A stretch of 64,000 nt of DNA from Serratia proteamaculans_D (GTDB taxonomy: Bacteria; Pseudomonadota; Gammaproteobacteria; Enterobacterales; Enterobacteriaceae), in assembly GCF_049959315.1 (NCBI RefSeq), contig NZ_CP188201.1, one strand, 5' to 3'. Positions 60,028 through 64,000 of this stretch are shown piece by piece (the stretch's first letter is position 1; every line of letters starts with the position of its first letter). The translations under genes were made by a program, and so were the position numbers. The notes under the pieces are model-generated. The model was not told where the DNA came from. It was given only the letters and a program-made list of their open reading frames with translations, and did no database searches.

Positions 60028-60948
60028 TTGGCCGGAAGTAGCTTACTGACGTTAATCGATGATATTGCCTCACTGCTGGACGATGTCTCGCTGATGACCA
60101 AAATGGCGGCGAAAAAAACCGCCGGGGTACTGGGGGACGATCTGGCGCTCAATGCGCAACAGGTTTCCGGAGTCAAGGCCGATCGCGAGCTGCCGGTGGT
60201 GTGGAGCGTGGCCAAGGGGTCGTTTATCAACAAGGCGATCCTGGTGCCGCTGGCGTTACTGATCAGCGCATTCGCCCCCTGGGCCATTACGCCGCTGTTG
60301 ATGGTGGGCGGTGCCTACCTGTGCTACGAAGGGTTTGAGAAAGTCTTTCACAGCCTGACCCACAGCAAGCAGGCGGGTGAGGAGAAGAAAGAGGCGCTGG
60401 ATGCCAACGAAGATGTGGCGGCCTACGAACAACGTAAAGTGAAAGGGGCAATACGGACTGACTTTGTGCTGTCCGCCGAGATTATTGCCATTACGCTGGG
60501 CACCGTAGCGGGAGCCACCTTCAGCCAGCAGGTGATCGTTTTATGCGGTATCGCCATTGTGATGACGGCGGGGGTTTACGGCATCGTGGCCGGCATCGTC
60601 AAACTCGACGATTTGGGGCTGTACCTGAGTCGTAAAAGCAGTGCGTTGGTCCGTTCTATCGGTAACGGCATAGTCAGTGCTGCACCTTACCTGATGAAGA
60701 CTCTGTCGATCGTTGGCACCATCGCCATGTTTATGGTCGGTGGCGGCATTCTGACCCATGGCCTGCCGCCGATACATCATCTGTTTGAGGACTGGGCGTC
60801 CTATGCCACCGTGGTGCCGACCTTCGGCCAGATCTTGCAGGGGGTTATTCCTGCCTTGCTCAACGTGGTATTTGGTTTGATTGCCGGCGGCGTGGTGCTG
60901 CTGGTGGTTTCGGCTCTCGGTGCCATTCGTGGCCGTTTAAAAGCCTGA
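60028..60948 (+). CDS. yedI: YedI, DUF808 inner-membrane protein
   Basis: A 306-residue polytopic protein of the DUF808 family, aligned with E. coli YedI from its first residue: AGSSLLTLIDDIASLLDDVS, then KKTAGVLGDDLALNAQQV and GAIRTDFVLSAEI. The only start giving this conserved N-terminus is TTG at 60028, with AAAAAGGA about eight bases upstream. Function unknown. A hairpin terminator follows the stop. Confidence 0.92.
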   Translation: MAGSSLLTLIDDIASLLDDVSLMTKMAAKKTAGVLGDDLALNAQQVSGVKADRELPVVWSVAKGSFINKAILVPLALLISAFAPWAITPLLMVGGAYLCYEGFEKVFHSLTHSKQAGEEKKEALDANEDVAAYEQRKVKGAIRTDFVLSAEIIAITLGTVAGATFSQQVIVLCGIAIVMTAGVYGIVAGIVKLDDLGLYLSRKSSALVRSIGNGIVSAAPYLMKTLSIVGTIAMFMVGGGILTHGLPPIHHLFEDWASYATVVPTFGQILQGVIPALLNVVFGLIAGGVVLLVVSALGAIRGRLKA

Positions 60949-60954
60949 TGAAGT

Positions 60955-60974
60955 CCCGCGCCGGTTGGCGCGGG
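60955..60974. terminator. Terminator between yedI and yohP
   Basis: CCCGCGCC / GGCGCGGG with a GGTT loop, six bases after the yedI stop, followed by CCATTTT. It overlaps the region just after the convergent yohP stop. Confidence 0.75.
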
Positions 60975-60979
60975 CCATT

Positions 60980-61063
60980 TTAGAAGATCAGTTTGAAGAC
61001 GCCGGTGATGGTAAGCAGGCCAACGATAAAGATAATGGCGACAATCCACAGAATAATTTTCAT
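60980..61063 (-). CDS. yohP: YohP, 27-residue inner-membrane protein
   Basis: A single-span small protein (MKIILWIVAIIFIVGLLTIT, then GVFKLIF) differing from E. coli YohP at only a few residues. GGGAGAG precedes the ATG at 61063. E. coli YohP is a tail-exposed 27-residue membrane protein whose mRNA was shown to localise to the membrane; its function is unknown. Upstream in-frame ATGs give no conserved sequence. Confidence 0.93.
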   Translation of the reverse strand: MKIILWIVAIIFIVGLLTITGVFKLIF

Positions 61064-61168
61064 TCGTCTCTCCCTATAGGTTTGAATGATGGCGCGAGCT
61101 TTCGCTAACCTGATGAAATCATTATTTACTGTAGCTGATGTTTCGCAGATTGCCTGTTGCATTGTCGA

Positions 61169-61705
61169 TCAGGGCTGATTGGCATCACCCTGGCCCAATG
61201 AACGCTGCATAATTTGAGTATCACGCCACTCGCCCAATTTAAAGCCCACCGCCTTTAGCGTGCCTACGCTGCTAAACCCCAGTTTCTGATGCAGGGCCAG
61301 TGAACCCTGATTCTCTTTGGCATTGCCAACGGTAGCCAACATCTGGCGCCAGGGGCCCTGCTCGCAGCGGGCGATCAATTCGGCCAACAACAGTTTGCCA
61401 ATACCCTGGCCTTGCTGGCCATCGGCAATATATACCGACTCCTCTACGGTAAATCGGTAGGCTGGGCGAGGGCGATAAGGGGTGGCGTAACAGTATCCCA
61501 CCACCTGACCCGCCCGTTTGGCCACCAGCCAGGGCAGCCCAACCTCCAGCACCTTACCCAGTCGCTGTTGCATTTCTTCCAGCGTCGGCGGCGTTTCTTC
61601 GAAGGATGCGGCGCCATATAACACGTGGTAAGCGTAAATCTGTTGCACGGCGGCCATGTCGTCTGGCGTGGCATCGACGAGCATCAGCGGGGCACAATGG
61701 AGCAT
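61169..61705 (-). CDS. GNAT-family N-acetyltransferase (phosphinothricin acetyltransferase-like)
   Basis: A 178-residue GNAT with the order seen in Pat/MddA-type enzymes: YAYHVLYGAASFEETPPT near the N-terminus, VVGYCYATPYRPRPAYRFTVEESVY and the acetyl-CoA loop QQGQGIGKLLL near residue 100. This subgroup acetylates phosphinothricin, methionine sulfoximine or related amino acid analogues; the substrate here is not proven. The start at 61705 lacks a clear ribosome site; an in-frame ATG at 61684 is possible. Confidence 0.87.
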   Translation of the reverse strand: MLHCAPLMLVDATPDDMAAVQQIYAYHVLYGAASFEETPPTLEEMQQRLGKVLEVGLPWLVAKRAGQVVGYCYATPYRPRPAYRFTVEESVYIADGQQGQGIGKLLLAELIARCEQGPWRQMLATVGNAKENQGSLALHQKLGFSSVGTLKAVGFKLGEWRDTQIMQRSLGQGDANQP

Positions 61706-61830
61706 GATGGTTTCTGTTTACCTTAAAAATCAGAAGATAAGCGCATTATGCGCCGCCTTTATCAACAAGGTAAATTGGGCTTTCTTATGCTGGAGATAAG
61801 AAAAACCTATGGTCTTGCCATGACGGTTTA

Positions 61831-62859
61831 TCATGCACCGCGCATTAACTGTGCCACCGCCTGCTGCAAATAACGCAGCAACGCCGGGGTCAGCCAGGTG
61901 CCTTCGGTCAGCGTGGGTTCCCGTTCCATGGCGTGGCGAATTTTCATCTGAGTTGCAGGATCGGTACCGGCATAGGACTGGAATAGCTCAAGCCATTGGG
62001 CTGCCAGTTGTTTCGCCTGCCCGGACTCCGGCGGTATGCCGTCATTGAGCGCCTGATGGAAGCGGGCGATCAGCGCCGGCCACTCCTGCAAGCGGGTAAA
62101 ATAGTGTTGGCGTACATAGGCGTAATCTTCCTTCGACAGGTATTTCTGGTAGATGGACAGCTTGGTTTCGGCAAATGCTTTGGTCACGTAGTCGGTCATC
62201 GCCGGGGTGATGCCGGTTTGTTCGCGCATGGAGGGTTCGTCGGCATGCATGGCGTTAAGCCGGGTGAGAAACGCCGGGTTGCCTGCGGTATCGCGTTCCA
62301 GCATCTGCATCCACCGCCGGGCCAGAGTCTGTGCCTGTAGCGTTTGTGGGGCAACGCCGCTGTCGATTAACTGGCGCATGTTGCTGACCAGTTCGGCCCA
62401 TTGCTGATTGCGCTTGGGATCGGCCTGATAGAACGGCAGTTGTGCCAGTTCGTCGGCGGTAAAATATTTGTCGTACATGGTCATTAACTCCAATGTCGTC
62501 AGCCAGTCGTTCAGTTCCGGCTCGTCTCCGGCGGTGAGCTGTGCATGCATCTGTTGCAAACGATCGCGCAGCGCGGCGGTCTGCGCCAGTTGCTGCTCCA
62601 GCATGGCAATTTGCTGCTCAATCACCGTCGTTAACGTCATCCCCGAACGTGCCAGAATTGCTCCGACTTCCGCCAGTGGGATCCCCATTCGGCGCAGCGC
62701 CTGAATATGGTGCAAGCGGCTAATATCAGCCCGGTTATATAAGCGATACCCGGCGTCGGAACGCGCAGAAGCAACCAGCAAACCAATGCTGTCGTAATAA
62801 TGCAGCGTCCTGACGGTGATGCCGGAACGGCGGGCCAGTTCGCCAACTTTCAATAGCAT
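61831..62859 (-). CDS. MerR-family regulator with TipAS antibiotic-recognition domains
   Basis: A 342-residue regulator. The N-terminal MerR winged HTH (LKVGELARRSGITVRTLHYYDSIGLL, residues 3-28, continuing to about 70) is followed by a coiled coil (about 75-110), then two TipAS-type helical domains (MYDKYFTADELAQLP near residue 128 and YQKYLSKEDYAYVRQHYF near 237). TipA proteins bind thiopeptides and related drugs. The promoter upstream has the 19-base spacer typical of MerR control, so autoregulation is likely. The target gene, if different, is not obvious. Confidence 0.9.
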   Translation of the reverse strand: MLLKVGELARRSGITVRTLHYYDSIGLLVASARSDAGYRLYNRADISRLHHIQALRRMGIPLAEVGAILARSGMTLTTVIEQQIAMLEQQLAQTAALRDRLQQMHAQLTAGDEPELNDWLTTLELMTMYDKYFTADELAQLPFYQADPKRNQQWAELVSNMRQLIDSGVAPQTLQAQTLARRWMQMLERDTAGNPAFLTRLNAMHADEPSMREQTGITPAMTDYVTKAFAETKLSIYQKYLSKEDYAYVRQHYFTRLQEWPALIARFHQALNDGIPPESGQAKQLAAQWLELFQSYAGTDPATQMKIRHAMEREPTLTEGTWLTPALLRYLQQAVAQLMRGA

Positions 62860-62889
62860 GTGATGTGCTCCTCCCCTGTGCGTGCAGAA

Positions 62890-62920
62890 ATACTAAAGCC
62901 TGACGTGGCGTGAGGGTCAA
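62890..62920 (-). promoter_or_regulatory. MerR-type promoter with 19-base spacer
   Basis: On the minus strand TTGACC (-35) and TAGTAT (-10) are separated by exactly 19 bases containing the dyad CCTCACG-CCA-CGTCAGG. This over-long spacer with a central dyad is the hallmark of MerR-activated promoters. The -10 ends 31 bases before the regulator's ATG. Confidence 0.82.
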
Positions 62921-62950
62921 TAGGGAAAATGTGGATATTTTTGGGGAGTT

Positions 62951-62974
62951 GCGGGCTCCATTAATAGAACCCGC
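62951..62974 (-). terminator. Candidate terminator of nlpA
   Basis: Downstream of the nlpA stop on the minus strand, GCGGGTTC and GGAGCCCGC can pair with one G-U or mismatch around an AT-rich loop. A clear T-run is missing. Confidence 0.5.
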
Positions 62975-62994
62975 AATTGAAATCAATGGATTGA

Positions 62995-63807
62995 TTACCA
63001 GCCTTTTACCGCGCCGCCGTTGAAGATTTTCTCGGCGGCAGTGGCGACCTCATCCGACTCGTAGGCCTTGATGAAGTTTTGCACGTTCGGCGCATCCTTG
63101 TTGTCTTCACGCGTCACGATAATGTTGGTGTACGGCGAATTCTTGTCTTCGATAAAGATGCCGTCTTTGGTTGGCGTCAGACCGGTCTGGTTGATGTAAG
63201 TGGTGCTGATGACGGCGACGGTGACTTTAGGGTCATCCAGCACCTGCGGCAGTTGCGCGCCTTCCAGCTCCATAATCTTGTAGTTATGCGGGTTGGCGCT
63301 GATATCCAGCGAGGTTGGCAGCAGCCCTTTGCCCGGTTTGAGCGTGATCAGACCGGTTTTTTCCAGCAGCAGCAGTGCGCGGCCGAGGTTGGTGGGATCC
63401 AGCGGGATGGCAATCACCGCATCGTCCTGCAGTTCTTTCAGTGATTTGATTTTTTTCGAATAGCCGGCCATCGGGAATACGAAGGTATTGCCCACTGCCA
63501 CCAGCTTGTAGCCGTGATCTTTATTCTGCTGTTCGAGGAACGGCCGGTGCTGGAACACGTTGGCATCCAGCTCGCCTTTATCGGTAGCGTCGTTGGGCAG
63601 CAGCGAACCGCTGAAACCGACCAGTTCAACCTCCAGGCCGTATTTCTCTTTCGCTACCTGTTTGGCCACCTCCGCCACGTCCTGCTCTGCGCCGTTGATG
63701 ACCCCGACCTTGATATGATTCTGATCGGTTTTTTGGTCGCAGCCTTGCAGCGCCAGTACGGCGGCGAATGCCGCCAGCAGTGGGGTATAACGCCAGTTTT
63801 TGGACAT
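62995..63807 (-). CDS. nlpA: NlpA, methionine-binding lipoprotein-28
   Basis: A 270-residue NlpA/MetQ-family substrate-binding lipoprotein. The lipobox ends at Cys23 (LALQGC) and is followed by Asp at +2, the signal that keeps lipoproteins in the inner membrane. VGVINGAEQDVAEVAKQVAKEKYGL, GELDANVFQHRPFLEQ and the ending FNGGAVKGW side with E. coli NlpA rather than MetQ. NlpA gives a minor methionine uptake route with the MetNI transporter. No metNI genes are adjacent. The ATG at 63807 has GGGAGAAG upstream. Confidence 0.93.
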   Translation of the reverse strand: MSKNWRYTPLLAAFAAVLALQGCDQKTDQNHIKVGVINGAEQDVAEVAKQVAKEKYGLEVELVGFSGSLLPNDATDKGELDANVFQHRPFLEQQNKDHGYKLVAVGNTFVFPMAGYSKKIKSLKELQDDAVIAIPLDPTNLGRALLLLEKTGLITLKPGKGLLPTSLDISANPHNYKIMELEGAQLPQVLDDPKVTVAVISTTYINQTGLTPTKDGIFIEDKNSPYTNIIVTREDNKDAPNVQNFIKAYESDEVATAAEKIFNGGAVKGW

Positions 63808-63940
63808 CGACTTCTCCCTGAAAAAAACAATTAAATCAGTTGGTTTTGTGCTGCTAGCTAAGCCTGAACCCGTGGGGAAGTCAAACACCTGCTCAGCACA
63901 AAGACTTCTAACTAATAACAGGAAGTTTTAGTGCGCGCCC

Positions 63941-64000
63941 TTATTTGGCGCGAAATACCACAATGCCCGGTGTGGCCAGCACGTAATCCATAAAGGGCGA
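63941..64000 (-). CDS. C-terminal end of an unidentified protein
   Basis: The last 60 bases read on the minus strand as an open frame of 19 residues (SPFMDYVLATPGIVVFRAK) closed by TAA. Codon choice looks coding and it starts 133 bases upstream of nlpA in the same direction. Too short to name. Confidence 0.4.
   Translation of the reverse strand, partial: SPFMDYVLATPGIVVFRAK

Overview
The window looks like chromosome of an enterobacterium of the Yersiniaceae, most likely Serratia. Proteins such as ModF, ModE, BioB, MoaA-E, UvrB, YbhR/S/F, AnsP and NlpA read as close relatives of their Escherichia coli counterparts. Gene order follows E. coli blocks with local differences, and the base composition is moderately GC-rich. 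No tRNA, rRNA, CRISPR array, transposase or integrase was seen. The species call is an inference from protein similarity and gene order.

Positions 1 to about 36 kb follow the E. coli gal-mod-bio-uvrB-moa-ybh-rhlE order. The order is galK (cut by the window edge) and galT behind a fully equipped gal control region but without galE; a CPBP protease and a YecD-like hydrolase in the place of galE; modF, modE, acrZ and modABC; ybhA and pgl; a MITE-like repeat; ybhB and a DUF1232 gene; bioA divergent from bioBFCD; an inserted segment with a phage-tailspike-like beta-helix gene and an orphan UrtE-like ATPase; uvrB; a VF530 gene; ybhK; moaABCDE; ybhL; the ybhGFSR exporter with its regulator cecR; and rhlE. 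Molybdenum runs through this half: ModE is encoded here, and ModE-type palindromes of the same geometry precede both modA and moaA. moaA also carries a Moco riboswitch, so molybdate uptake and molybdopterin synthesis are wired together inside about 22 kb.

From about 36 to 64 kb the order departs from that block. An MFS/HlyD pump faces an IclR regulator, followed by a universal stress protein, a D-2-hydroxyacid dehydrogenase and dusC. An accessory stretch follows: a frameshifted DJ-1 gene, arylamine N-acetyltransferase, four LysR regulators beside likely target genes (EamA permease, a six-TM half-MFS protein, a 2OG-Fe(II) oxygenase, a PACE efflux protein), a Wzx-like flippase divergent from a TupA-like ATP-grasp protein, and ansP. 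Next come yohD, an isonitrile-hydratase-like DJ-1 protein divergent from a GlxA-type regulator, a divergent S-adenosylhomocysteinase homologue, pbpG, a VOC protein, yedI, yohP, a GNAT, a TipA-type MerR regulator and nlpA. dusC, yohD, pbpG and yohP lie together in E. coli far from gal-bio, so the window spans a rearrangement junction relative to E. coli.

The most unusual items are the gal repression loop kept on an operon that starts with galT, the orphan tailspike plus degenerate UrtE between bioD and uvrB, the SAHH-like protein with a substituted active site and no C-terminal tail, the flippase/ATP-grasp pair, and the array of repeats between the pump and the IclR gene. I do not see a clear-cut new multi-gene system; these are the best candidates.
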